A stretch of 64,000 nt of DNA from Propionibacteriaceae bacterium (GTDB lineage Bacteria > Actinomycetota > Actinomycetes > Propionibacteriales > Propionibacteriaceae), in NCBI GenBank assembly GCA_017306015.1, contig JAFKJK010000024.1, forward strand, positions 1 to 64,000. The letters are read 5' to 3'. Shown here piece by piece: positions 35,772-45,801 of this stretch. The position numbers and the translations under genes were made by a program. Numbering within the stretch: the first letter of the stretch is position 1; each line of letters opens with the position of its first letter. The notes under the pieces were generated by a model. It did no database searches. It saw nothing but the letters and a program-made list of their open reading frames with translations, and was not told the origin of the DNA.

Positions 35772-36447
35772 GCTACCGCCGTCCGCCTGGCGCGCCGCCC
35801 AATTGCGCCGCTCATCGCGACGCTCAGCTCCGGGCCCAGACCACATTCCGGGCCCGTGCTCGCTCGCCGAATCGTTAGGCCGCCGCCGGCGTTCCGCGCG
35901 CTGTTCGTCCGCTCGGGAGCGTCAGCCCGGACTGCAGATCGGCAATGCGCTGTCGCTGGGATCGTTCGCCCGGCCGGGCACCGTTGGCCCGGATCGCTCG
36001 TCCACTCAGGCGGTCACCCGGATCGTCGCCACCAGGCTCCGTCGGCCCGGACCGTTCGTCCAACCAGGCCCGATTGGCTCGGATCGCTCGTCTACCCACG
36101 ATCGTCGCACTCGGATCGCTCGCCCGTCCGCGACCGTCACCCCCTGGATCGCTCGTCCATCGGGACGCGGGCGCCTGGTCGGTCGTTCGGCGACCCCGTC
36201 ACCGGGCGCCCGCCGAGTGCTCCCTTCGAACTCATCCCCAGAAACGCCTCACTCCCAATGCCTCACTTCTGCAGACGCTTCCTCCCAAGGTCTCTTGTCC
36301 CCCTTCCAGATCATCGCCCCCTTTCTGGTCCGCCTCCGCTGTGCGTGTGCCGGCCCCCGGCGCCCTACCGGCGTCCGCCCGCCACCCTCGGTCTCCGCAG
36401 GCCTCCGTCGCGCCTCGTCCAGATACCTCACCGCCACCCCACCGCCA
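35772..36447. repeat. Gene-free region with seven degenerate ~31-bp repeats
   Basis: I find no supported gene in this 676-bp region. Between 35959 and 36160 the motif GGATCGCTCGTCC or a close variant recurs at about 35959, 35990, 36019, 36048, 36080, 36112 and 36146, a spacing of 29-34 bp. The intervening bases are partly conserved (ACCAGGC, CCGTTGGCCC). The regular spacing resembles iteron arrays or a decayed repeat protein. All three reading frames in either direction stay open but look repetitive and non-homologous. Confidence 0.55.
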
Positions 36448-37848
36448 CTACCCGGCGGCGGTCGAGGCGGGCCGCCTGGCCCCACCCTGAGTCGTGGCTC
36501 CGGACGCGGCAACCGTCCCGCCGGAACCCTCTGCGGTGGCCGCGCCGACGTGTCGGGCGTGCCGCAAGGGTCTTCGCTCCGGATCGAGGCGCCTGGGCGG
36601 GAGGAACTCCGGCAGCCCGTCCTCGGCTATTCGAACCTCCCATTGATCTCGGGTGGCGTACCTCGCGGGTTCCACCATTCCGTGGTGGCTGTGGCACTGG
36701 AGGACCATCTCCCGCAACGAAGTCCGTCCGCCGAGTCGCCAGGGACGGGTGTGGTGCGCTTCACACAGGTCCGGCGGCACGTCGCAGCCCGGGAAGGCGC
36801 AGCCCCCGTCCCGGACGACCAACGCTGTCCGGATCGCCGGGGTGACGAACCGCGAAGCCCGGCCCACGTCCAGCACCTCCGAGTTGTCGCCGAGGACGAC
36901 CGGGATGATCTCGGCGTCGCAGCACAGTCGGCGCAGTTCCCCGGCCGACAGCTTCTCGCCGTCGCGGATGAGTCCCGCCCCTGCCGCGTCGGCAGCGAGC
37001 ATGGCGTAGTCAAGGGTCACGATCACCTTGGCGGTGCCGGCGCCGAACACCGGTTTCGACTTCGACACGCCGCGAACCAGGCTGATCAACGCGTCCGCCC
37101 GACGCTGTTCCAGCGTGGGCCGGGACGCCAGCGGGTCGCGAGCCTCGATGGCCGTCCGCCGGGCTGCTTCGGTATGCGCATTGATCAATGCGACCCACGC
37201 CTCGCCCTCCACCCGAGGCAGCGATCCCTCGAATCGCATCGAACCGGCCACCGGCCAGAACCGCAGGTGCCTGTTCCGCCAGCCTTCCTCGGCCTCGGCC
37301 TGCAACCGGCGCTCCAGCAGTTCGTCAGCGTCGACGGGAGCGACTTCGGCCAGCACCTTCGCTGCCGCACCCTCCAGTTGACTGGCGTCCATGCGGTTGG
37401 CCCACCCGACCAGCAGTTCCTCCGCGCGGCCGAGTTGCGGCGCATCGAGGCTGTTCTTCAGCCCATCCAGAAGCCTGCCGATGGACCGTGCCTGCCCCGT
37501 GTTGACCCGGCCCGCCACGGCAGCTTCGGCCACCACCGGACGCCCAGCGAGAGCCCGCGCCTGATGGACCACAGCGGACGCCTCCGAACGGGACAGCGGC
37601 TCCTGCCGACCCAGCCACACCTTCAACGGACTCCCGGTAGCCTTCTCGGCTGCGTCCGCCTTCTCCGCCTCGGCCGCCAGCATCGAGCACAGCCCGGTCA
37701 CCCGCGACTGCGCCTTGCGTGCCAGCCGGAGCCACTCCAGACGCACCGACGGCTCCAGGCCGGCACGGTCAGGATCCAGCCGGTCCAGGTCGGCGAGCAG
37801 CTCGGTCAGCAGCTCGCCTGCCGACACCAGCCCACCTCGTCCGTCCAT
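36448..37848 (-). CDS. DUF222 / HNH endonuclease family protein (13E12-repeat-like)
   Basis: The 466-residue protein has a helical DUF222 region in the first 300 residues and a C-terminal HNH domain with CAFPGCDVPPDLCEAHH and CHSHHGMVEP, which supply metal-binding cysteines and the catalytic histidines. The last 40 residues are low-complexity Gly/Ala/Arg. Such genes are numerous in actinobacteria and some are damage-inducible; cellular targets are unknown. The ATG at 37848 (MDGRGGLVSAGE) is chosen by family start; a more distal start at 37908 is open. A palindrome and an SOS-box-like sequence precede it (37879-37928). Confidence 0.85.
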   Translation of the reverse strand: MDGRGGLVSAGELLTELLADLDRLDPDRAGLEPSVRLEWLRLARKAQSRVTGLCSMLAAEAEKADAAEKATGSPLKVWLGRQEPLSRSEASAVVHQARALAGRPVVAEAAVAGRVNTGQARSIGRLLDGLKNSLDAPQLGRAEELLVGWANRMDASQLEGAAAKVLAEVAPVDADELLERRLQAEAEEGWRNRHLRFWPVAGSMRFEGSLPRVEGEAWVALINAHTEAARRTAIEARDPLASRPTLEQRRADALISLVRGVSKSKPVFGAGTAKVIVTLDYAMLAADAAGAGLIRDGEKLSAGELRRLCCDAEIIPVVLGDNSEVLDVGRASRFVTPAIRTALVVRDGGCAFPGCDVPPDLCEAHHTRPWRLGGRTSLREMVLQCHSHHGMVEPARYATRDQWEVRIAEDGLPEFLPPRRLDPERRPLRHARHVGAATAEGSGGTVAASGATTQGGARRPASTAAG

Positions 37849-37878
37849 GAACCAAGTCAAACACCCACCACCGACAAA

Positions 37879-37928
37879 ATCGAACCCAAATCGAACACCT
37901 GTGGACAACTCTCTCGCTGTCCACAGGT
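37879..37928. promoter_or_regulatory. Divergent control region with long palindrome and SOS/DnaA-like sequences
   Basis: ACCTGTGGACA (37897-37907) and TGTCCACAGGT (37918-37928) are perfect 11-bp arms around a 10-bp gap. On the minus strand the first arm gives TTGTCCACA, the DnaA-box sequence of high-GC actinobacteria; the second gives CTGTCCACA, one mismatch. Overlapping it, TCGAACACCTGTGGAC resembles the actinobacterial LexA box TCGAAC-N4-GTTCGA with a damaged right half, and another TCGAAC lies 11 bp upstream. Either protein could control the HNH gene or DUF1015 gene. Confidence 0.55.
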
Positions 37929-38012
37929 ACCAAAATTGATGACCCAGTCACCGGCCGTTCGGCCTCTCGAACCCGGCAGCCGCCCCGACCGTCCGACCGA
38001 TACCCTCAACCC

Positions 38013-39209
38013 ATGCCGAAGATCGCGCCGTTCAGGGCCATCCGCTACGCCTCGGGGACCGACCTGCAACAGGTGATCGCGCCGCCGTACGACGTCCTCT
38101 CCGACGCGGACGTCACCGAGCTCGGCGGACGCAGCGAGCACAACATCGTCCATGTCGACGTGCCGGCCGGCGGTGACGACCGCTACGACGTCGCCGCGCG
38201 GGTCCTCGGCGAGTGGCTCGACTCCGGCGTCCTCGTCGCCGACGACCAGGACACGCTCACCATCTACCGGATGTCCTTCACCGATGCCACCGGCACGCCC
38301 CGGACGATCGTCGGCGTCCTCGCCGGCCTCGAGGTTGTGGACGAGGGTGCCGGGGGAGTCCTGCCGCACGAGCGCGTCACGCCCAAGGCGTCCACCGACC
38401 GCCTCGACCTGACCCGCGCCACCGCAGCGAACCTGTCCCCGGTCTGGGGTCTCTCGCTCGCGGACGGCCTCAGCGACGCCCTGCGCGAGCCTGCCGAGCC
38501 CGTGGGAGAGGTCACCTTCGACGGCGTCCGGCACACGGTCGAGCGGGTCTCCGACCCGGGGCGAATCGCGGCGATCACGGCCGTCATCGCCGCTGACGAC
38601 GTCCTGATCGCCGACGGACACCACCGCTACGGGATCTCGCGCACCTACCGCGACGAGGTGCGCGCAGCGAGCGGACGGACCGACACCGACGCCGAGTTCA
38701 CGCTCACCTTCATCAACGAGCTCGTCGCCGACCAGCTCAGCATCGAGGCCATCCACCGTGTCTACACGGGGACGACGGTGGACACCCTGCGCGCCCGGCT
38801 GGCCGTCCACTTCGACATCGAGCCCGCGCCGGCGCCGACCCCGGCGACGCTCGCGCAGATGGTCGACCTGGGACGCCTCGTCCTGCTGTCTCCGGACGGT
38901 TCGGCCGAGTGGCTCACCCCGAAGGCCGGCGCGTTCGACGGGGTTCGCTCACTCGACGGCGCCTGGCTTGAGCACGCCCTCGCCGGAGCGGACGCCGAGG
39001 TCGGCTATCAGCACGGGCTGGACGAGACCCTCGCCCGACTGGCGGACGGAGCCGCGGACGCCGCCGTCCTCATCCGTCCGACCTCGCTGGAGGAGATTCG
39101 CCGGACTGCCCGCGAAGGTCTCCTGATGCCGCCCAAGTCGACCTTCTTCACGCCGAAGTTGCGAACGGGCCTGGTGATCCGGCCGACGGCGTCGCCCGAC
39201 CAGACCTAG
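38013..39209 (+). CDS. DUF1015 family protein
   Basis: The 398-residue protein matches the DUF1015 family (sometimes labelled SerC-like or HPr-kinase-like without support). It has MPKIAPFRAIRYASG at the start, IAPPYDVLSDADV, LLPHERV-type GVLPHERVTPKASTDR and the strongly conserved IADGHHRYGISRTYRDE. No catalytic role is established. It is soluble and cytoplasmic by appearance. The last codons share a CTAG with the convergent Tat-exported protein gene, so the two stops overlap by four bases. Confidence 0.88.
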   Translation: MPKIAPFRAIRYASGTDLQQVIAPPYDVLSDADVTELGGRSEHNIVHVDVPAGGDDRYDVAARVLGEWLDSGVLVADDQDTLTIYRMSFTDATGTPRTIVGVLAGLEVVDEGAGGVLPHERVTPKASTDRLDLTRATAANLSPVWGLSLADGLSDALREPAEPVGEVTFDGVRHTVERVSDPGRIAAITAVIAADDVLIADGHHRYGISRTYRDEVRAASGRTDTDAEFTLTFINELVADQLSIEAIHRVYTGTTVDTLRARLAVHFDIEPAPAPTPATLAQMVDLGRLVLLSPDGSAEWLTPKAGAFDGVRSLDGAWLEHALAGADAEVGYQHGLDETLARLADGAADAAVLIRPTSLEEIRRTAREGLLMPPKSTFFTPKLRTGLVIRPTASPDQT

Positions 39210-39901
39210 GCGGGTTGTAGCCCGACTATAGGTTCAGCAATCCAGAAGTGGCCCGACACCCCCGCCGGGATCGTGAATAGGAAGCTCACTAGAATGTTGT
39301 CGTCCTCTGGTACGACGGTGAGAACGAAGTCGTCGCCTACCGGCGCATACGCGCCTTCGGGCGTGCCAGCCGCGTAGCTCAGCACCATCGGTAGCTCTGG
39401 GTCAGGTGTGTACCCGGTCACGTCTATGTCGAGAAGCTGTGCCTTTGGCGCCCCGTCGGTTGACCGGATCGCGAGGCCTACACCGTGTGGTCGACCTGGG
39501 GTAGCTCTGAACGTGAAAGCGACAAGGATCTCGGTGTCTTCGGTGGCGTCCTGCGCGGACAAGAACCCCGGCCCCAGAGGCCCGGCGAAGCCAGCAGAAT
39601 CATCATAATCCGCCTCTCCGTGGCCGCCGTCGGTGTTGTACAGGCCCCTGCGAGGGTTGGTCCATCCGACTGCACCGCTGGCTGAGCCTTTCGTCGACGT
39701 CCACAGCGCGGACAGGAGCCCCCCCGTGTAGGGATCGACAGTCGGCTCGGGGTCTGGCTCGTCATCCCCGGATGCCGCAACCGCAGGCACCGCACTCAGC
39801 CCCATCACCGCAGGCGCAGTCCAGGCGGCGGCGACGAGCACAGTCCGGCGGGACGGCTTGAGTTCCGTGAGAGCGCGGGTGAGGCCCTGAACGTCAGTCA
39901 C
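39206..39901 (-). CDS. Tat-exported protein of unknown function
   Basis: The 231-residue protein has a twin-arginine signal near residues 15-42 (PSRRTVLVAAAWTAPAVMGL, then likely cleavage after AVAA). The mature part is about 185 residues, acidic at first (SGDDEPDPEP), and rich in beta-strand-like segments. I recognise no domain. The GTG at 39901 has AGGGGA upstream. The Tat route implies folding or cofactor insertion before export. No neighbour suggests a partner, and a 253-bp gap separates it from the mutarotase gene. Confidence 0.75.
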   Translation of the reverse strand: MTDVQGLTRALTELKPSRRTVLVAAAWTAPAVMGLSAVPAVAASGDDEPDPEPTVDPYTGGLLSALWTSTKGSASGAVGWTNPRRGLYNTDGGHGEADYDDSAGFAGPLGPGFLSAQDATEDTEILVAFTFRATPGRPHGVGLAIRSTDGAPKAQLLDIDVTGYTPDPELPMVLSYAAGTPEGAYAPVGDDFVLTVVPEDDNILVSFLFTIPAGVSGHFWIAEPIVGLQPA

Positions 39902-40154
39902 TGCGTCCCCTCGCTTGTGCTGCCGGCCGGTTGCCGATCCGCAATCACGATAACGACGGACGCTCGCGCGCGCGGGCGAATCGCGGAATTCGCCGCCTGT
40001 CCAATACCGCCGGTGTCCCGACAGCAGTCGTCCCCGAACGGCCCCCGTCCCCGACCGTCGTCCCCCGCGAGCGCGACCGAGCGCCGACCGGCAGGATCCC
40101 GGACCAACACCCCGAGATGACGAGCGCCGGCGCAAATCGGCTAGCCTCTCTCAG

Positions 40155-41012
40155 GTGCCCGAGACACCGTTCCCCGGAGTGGAGACCCACTTCAACGGCC
40201 GGCAGTACGCGATCCTGGACGCCGGAGCCCAGACGATCGCGTGGGAGCCGGCCGGACAACTGCCCGTCCTCTGGTTGAGCCCGCTGGCCGACTTCGACCC
40301 GGGCAACGCCGTCCGCGGTGGAGTGCCGGTGGTGTTCCCCTGGTTCGGCAACGGCCCGGACGGCAATCGGCAGCCCAAGCACGGCTTCGCCCGGACGGCG
40401 CTGTGGCACCGCGCCGAGGTCACCGAGACCGTCAAGGAGACCGGCGAACTCACCGTCCGCTACACCCTCGGAGCCGCGGACGTGCCGGACCGGCCGGACG
40501 CCGCCGAGTTCCCCAGCTTCGCCGCGGAGCTCACCGCGTCCTTCGGCAACGCGGCGCTGACCACGACGTTGACGATCACCAACACCGGAGTCCAGCCGTT
40601 CACCTACGAGGAGGGGTTGCACACCTATCTCAAGGTGTGCGACGTCACCCGGGTCTCGGTGTCCGGCCTGGAGGGCTGCTCGTACACCGACACCGCAACG
40701 GGGGCCGCCCCGACCAGGCAGCTCCAGACCGAACCCGTCCGCTTCGACGGCGAGATCGACCGGATCTACGACTGCGCCGGACCGGTCGTGGTGGACGATC
40801 CGGGCTTCTCCCGCCGCATCCGGCTGACCACGCACGGGGCGGCGAACACGGTCGTCTGGAACCCGGGACGGACCCTCGGCAAGAGCGTCCGCGACATCGG
40901 CCAGTACTGGTCGGAGTTCGTCTGCGTGGAGGCGGCGAACGTCCGCTCGGCGGCGATCACTCTGGCGCCCGGCGAGCAACATGCCTTGTCGCAACATGTG
41001 GGACTGCTCTGA
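40155..41012 (+). CDS. D-hexose-6-phosphate mutarotase (aldose 1-epimerase family)
   Basis: The 285-residue protein has the family features NAVRGGVPVVFPWFGNG, KHGFAR, the catalytic-type histidine in YEEGLHTYL and DRIYD. It interconverts the alpha and beta anomers of glucose-6-phosphate and related sugars in the cytoplasm. The length is normal for YeaD-type enzymes. The start is GTG at 40155 with no clear ribosome site, perhaps leaderless. It lies 89 bp upstream of the CoA-transferase gene on the same strand. Confidence 0.88.
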   Translation: MPETPFPGVETHFNGRQYAILDAGAQTIAWEPAGQLPVLWLSPLADFDPGNAVRGGVPVVFPWFGNGPDGNRQPKHGFARTALWHRAEVTETVKETGELTVRYTLGAADVPDRPDAAEFPSFAAELTASFGNAALTTTLTITNTGVQPFTYEEGLHTYLKVCDVTRVSVSGLEGCSYTDTATGAAPTRQLQTEPVRFDGEIDRIYDCAGPVVVDDPGFSRRIRLTTHGAANTVVWNPGRTLGKSVRDIGQYWSEFVCVEAANVRSAAITLAPGEQHALSQHVGLL

Positions 41013-41065
41013 TCCCCCCGCGAGACGATCGGCTGGATAAGCATCGTTACCACCCCGTCCGGTAG

Positions 41066-42610
<1,545 letters not shown>

Positions 42611-43297
42611 GCTTCGCCGAACTGAGGATCTGCCCATCCCCGTGCCCAGTCGGCCGAGTGTGCGAACTCCGAATCCGGCTGGAGTGCCCGGATGGTGCGA
42701 GGCCGTGGTGGCACCACGGGTAGCACAATGGCGTGCTGGCCGCATCGGTGACACCGGCCGCTATGCTCCCCAACTCGGTAAGAGCCCGATCGCTCCAGCA
42801 CGCACCCGTCGGCATGCCTGGACGGCGCCCCTGAGGGTCCCGACCATCGTTGATCAATCCGGCCTCGACACGGTCTTGGTCACTCCGCGTCGGAGAGCTG
42901 CGCATCCCCGGGCTACGGCCGCCATCATGGTCATGTTCAGGCCTCCGGTCGCGACCCGAGCGAAGACCGCAGCAGCGAACTCCTGGAGATGGCCGCTGCG
43001 CCTAATGGGTGCCGCCCTCGTGGGCACCGCTCCTGGCTGACACCAAGCAACTGCACACCTTACCCATCGCCGACAGCCGCCAAGTCCGGTTTGTGGTCCG
43101 CGCGGAACTCGGCATACGTCCGCGCTCCAGGCGGCCTCAATTCAGCCGGATCATCGACGTGTTCCCTGGCTTGGGCTGCTCAAGCGTCCTCTGGTCCTGC
43201 TCCGCTGGTTCACGTCTGTCGCCCACTCAGGGCGAGTCGATCCTGCCCTACTCACCACCCTGACTGGGCAGGTGGTTCCTCCCCTCGCGTGGATCAG
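42611..43297. other. 687-bp gene-free junction before the low-GC cassette
   Basis: No frame is convincing on either strand. Base composition falls from host-like to lower GC across this segment. A possible terminator for the convergent pyruvyl transferase gene is the CCTGCCC/GGGCAGG pair near 43245-43275, with a long loop. Confidence 0.4.
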
Positions 43298-44392
43298 TCA
43301 CGAGCAGGAGATCCCGGCGAGGACGTCACGAAGCTCATCTACCGCCGCAGCGAGCCTTTCCCGTCCGAGGTCCGCAGAGACGCCGGCCTCGGCGGCCGCA
43401 CCTCTGAGACCGATAATCTCCTCGACGACTTGGCTCAGGGGTAGGCCATTGGCCTCCTCCACCGGCCTTCCGTGATTCCACCCCAAGTCGGCGAGGAGCG
43501 GCCCGAACTTACGCGAGTATGCCAACGGGTAGGCCGGCACACCGAGAGAAATGGCATTAAGGCAGGCGTGCATCCGCGAGGCAACGACCACGCGAGCCCC
43601 GGAAATGATTCGTCTGGCGTCTTCCAGATCCGCCGGGATAATGACCTCGACAGAACCTTCGAACTCCTCCGAAATGGCGCTGATCGCTAGCATGTCATTG
43701 TCGAGCGTGCTGTTGTCGAGAACGTGCGGAAGAACAGTAACCGAACACCCCCGTCCAAGCAGGCCGCGTATGAGTCGACGCACCAGATCCCGATAGATCT
43801 CTTTCGGGGCGAATCGATCGACTTCCCACAGCAACCCCGAGATGTTGAGGACCACATCCCGTTGGAGAGCCGGCTCGACCTGGGGCAGCGAGAAGACGAC
43901 ATCGGTCGCCGAAACTGCTCGCGCCCCGAGTTGGCGGGCACAGTCCACACTCATCGGGTCGCGGGCCATGGCTATCCGAGCGTCAGCGAGGCCGCGTCTT
44001 GCGGAAAGCCGACCATATAGCGAATCAAAGGGGCCGATGGTCTGGGGTGTCATCAGAACAGGTATTCGTTGCGCGGAAATCACCCGACGGACGTGATCCA
44101 TCAGGAGTCGTCGCTTCCAGCCGTAGGCGTCGGTGAAGCTGTCGCCGGCGCCCGTATCAGCTACTAGGTCATACCGCGACACCCGTGTCTTGATTGGGCC
44201 GTGACGGCGGCCGATGTCAGATCGGAAGGCTCCAGCGTTGAAGGCTATGGGGGAGTCGCCCACCTCGAAGTCTTGGTAGTCGACCGTGGCACCGGGAAGC
44301 ACAGAGCGGATTATCTCGGATGTTCCCTGTGCGAGTACCCGAACGCCAAGATTGGGAGATTGGTTGTCCGACCAAAGCACCAAGCAGCGCAC
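43298..44392 (-). CDS. Polysaccharide pyruvyl transferase family protein
   Basis: The 364-residue protein belongs to the CsaB/WcaK-type family, which adds ketal-linked pyruvate to sugars of surface polymers. It begins MRCLVLWSDNQSPNLGVRVLAQG and has TPQTIGPF, ATDVVFSLP and SRMHACLNAISLGVPAYPLAYSRKF (seen as the split motifs SRMHACLNAISLGVP and YSRKF). The start is GTG with AGGGGG. It lies 74 bp downstream of the FrhB-like gene, a pairing common in polysaccharide loci. Third-codon positions are richer in A/T than in flanking genes, indicating transfer. Confidence 0.88.
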   Translation of the reverse strand: MRCLVLWSDNQSPNLGVRVLAQGTSEIIRSVLPGATVDYQDFEVGDSPIAFNAGAFRSDIGRRHGPIKTRVSRYDLVADTGAGDSFTDAYGWKRRLLMDHVRRVISAQRIPVLMTPQTIGPFDSLYGRLSARRGLADARIAMARDPMSVDCARQLGARAVSATDVVFSLPQVEPALQRDVVLNISGLLWEVDRFAPKEIYRDLVRRLIRGLLGRGCSVTVLPHVLDNSTLDNDMLAISAISEEFEGSVEVIIPADLEDARRIISGARVVVASRMHACLNAISLGVPAYPLAYSRKFGPLLADLGWNHGRPVEEANGLPLSQVVEEIIGLRGAAAEAGVSADLGRERLAAAVDELRDVLAGISCS

Positions 44393-44466
44393 CTAGACCC
44401 CCTTGTTCATCGGGCAAAATGCGGTTGGCATAGCTCGCCGACCATCGTAATGCACCATCAATCCGG

Positions 44467-45696
44467 TCATGTCGGGCGGCCGCCACTTCTGCGAATTGAT
44501 CCTAAGAAGGCCGTCGCACTTCGAGCGGGGTCCGCGACGAGGCCTCGCCAGAGCGGGTATCCGATGTAACGCGGAACGCGCCGCCCACGAGCAAGCCGCC
44601 CCGCAACGCGAGCCAGGAGCGTTCGTCGCCTTTGCTTCTGAAGAGGTTGGACTCTAGCGATTGAGTTCAGGCTGATCGGAGTGGCGCCAATGACGCCTTC
44701 CTGAACGGCGCGGCGGATGACTTCGAGACCGCGTGGCGTGCGGGCAATAACTGCCGAGACTCCGGGCGCCTCAGAAAATTCCGGATAACCGTAGGGGTCA
44801 CTCTTCCAGTAGTCTCCGACCGAAATATCCGCGTGCTCCCCAGTGCCATCCACGCAGATCTTGCACCTATCCTGGAGGTCTCGGCCCAGCCATTTTCCCC
44901 ATGCCGCCTCGTACGATTCGGAAACGTGCGTGACGCCATCGCTCGCAGTAAATCTGCCAGGCCAGCCGTTGCCGCGATATCGTAAGGTCGTAACGTCTTC
45001 GGTTCTCAGGCCCAGCATGCGGAGAAGACCGTCAGTGCTCGTCTGGCTTGGAGTGCCGGCGCAGAAGAAGGACAAGAGTAACGGCGCGTCCTCTGCCCTT
45101 CTGTCCGTGAGGGCACGCAGGGCCGATGCTTCACACGGCTTGACGATCAAGGCTCTGGACTTGGCGGCACCTGGGAAGGCGAGCGTTGCGACCGGCGCGT
45201 AGCGGGAGCCTGCAGAACGGAGAGCCTGGCCGCGGGACTCGATCGCCACAGATGCAGTGCGGGTCGGCTGGTCGAGGTCCGACTGAGCCCCGATCACCGG
45301 CCCGTCCTGATCCGACTCAACCATCCAACTCGCGAGTGCGGTGAGGACGCCACCACTGCTACCAGCGAAGCGGATCTCTTCATCACACGCCCACGCTTGC
45401 CAGGCGCCAAGAGCGCGCCCGAGTATGGCGTTGCTGTCCGCGCCGGGGTTTCTCTTCGGGCTGCTCACCTGTACTCCCGGGCATGCCGCCACGAACTCGG
45501 CGTCGCTAAGCGGGGACCGATCGGCGGAAGGTCGTAACGCGGGACGAAGGAAGCCCTGCGAGTTGAGTTGCATCTTCACGTCGCCCGAAAGCAGAGCACA
45601 GAGCCCGCAGCCGGCGCAGTTGCCGTCTGCGACCACCCGATCTATCGCACTGGCTAGGTCTCCGCTAGCCAACCGCCTGCTCCTCACCAGACCCAT
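44467..45696 (-). CDS. FrhB-like iron-sulfur protein (F420 hydrogenase/dehydrogenase beta subunit family)
   Basis: The 409-residue protein has C27-x2-C30-x2-C33 in NCAGCGLC for an iron-sulfur cluster, the FAGSSGGVLTAL motif of the FrhB N-terminal domain and CKICVDGTGEHADISVGDYW in the C-terminal domain. Members in polysaccharide clusters are usually next to pyruvyl transferases and may reduce a sugar or the ketal intermediate; the reaction is unknown. The ATG at 45696 sits directly after GAGG; a GTG at 45687 with better spacing is the alternative start. The gene is divergent from the flippase gene. Confidence 0.83.
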   Translation of the reverse strand: MGLVRSRRLASGDLASAIDRVVADGNCAGCGLCALLSGDVKMQLNSQGFLRPALRPSADRSPLSDAEFVAACPGVQVSSPKRNPGADSNAILGRALGAWQAWACDEEIRFAGSSGGVLTALASWMVESDQDGPVIGAQSDLDQPTRTASVAIESRGQALRSAGSRYAPVATLAFPGAAKSRALIVKPCEASALRALTDRRAEDAPLLLSFFCAGTPSQTSTDGLLRMLGLRTEDVTTLRYRGNGWPGRFTASDGVTHVSESYEAAWGKWLGRDLQDRCKICVDGTGEHADISVGDYWKSDPYGYPEFSEAPGVSAVIARTPRGLEVIRRAVQEGVIGATPISLNSIARVQPLQKQRRRTLLARVAGRLARGRRVPRYIGYPLWRGLVADPARSATAFLGSIRRSGGRPT

Positions 45697-45801
45697 CCTC
45701 GCAGATCCGTGGCCTCCTGCCCGCGCCGCTGCGCTGATCGCGAGAGGGGCCGCGGTGACGTGATATAGCCTATGAGTGCTTTCACGGAGGAGCCCGGTCA
45801 C
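45697..45801. promoter_or_regulatory. Short divergent promoter region (FrhB-like / flippase)
   Basis: The plus strand carries a -10-like TATAGC at 45764-45769. An in-frame ATG at 45772 is only two bases past it and has no ribosome site, whereas GGAGGAG at 45786-45792 precedes a TTG at 45802 by nine bases. The promoter position therefore favours the TTG as start. Confidence 0.45.

Noticed and set aside
35202..37848. PemK-like and HNH genes as a toxin/defence island
   Set aside because: They are separated by a 676-bp gene-free repeat region, are not coupled, and no antitoxin or modification gene is present.
34349..39209. Convergent gene pairs sharing a CTAG stop (34349-34352 and 39206-39209)
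   Set aside because: Any gene ending CTAG automatically gives a stop on the opposite strand, so the coincidence carries little information.
42642..43040. Plus-strand frame in the junction before the low-GC cassette
   Set aside because: No ribosome site, no domain, and several equally long overlapping frames on both strands.
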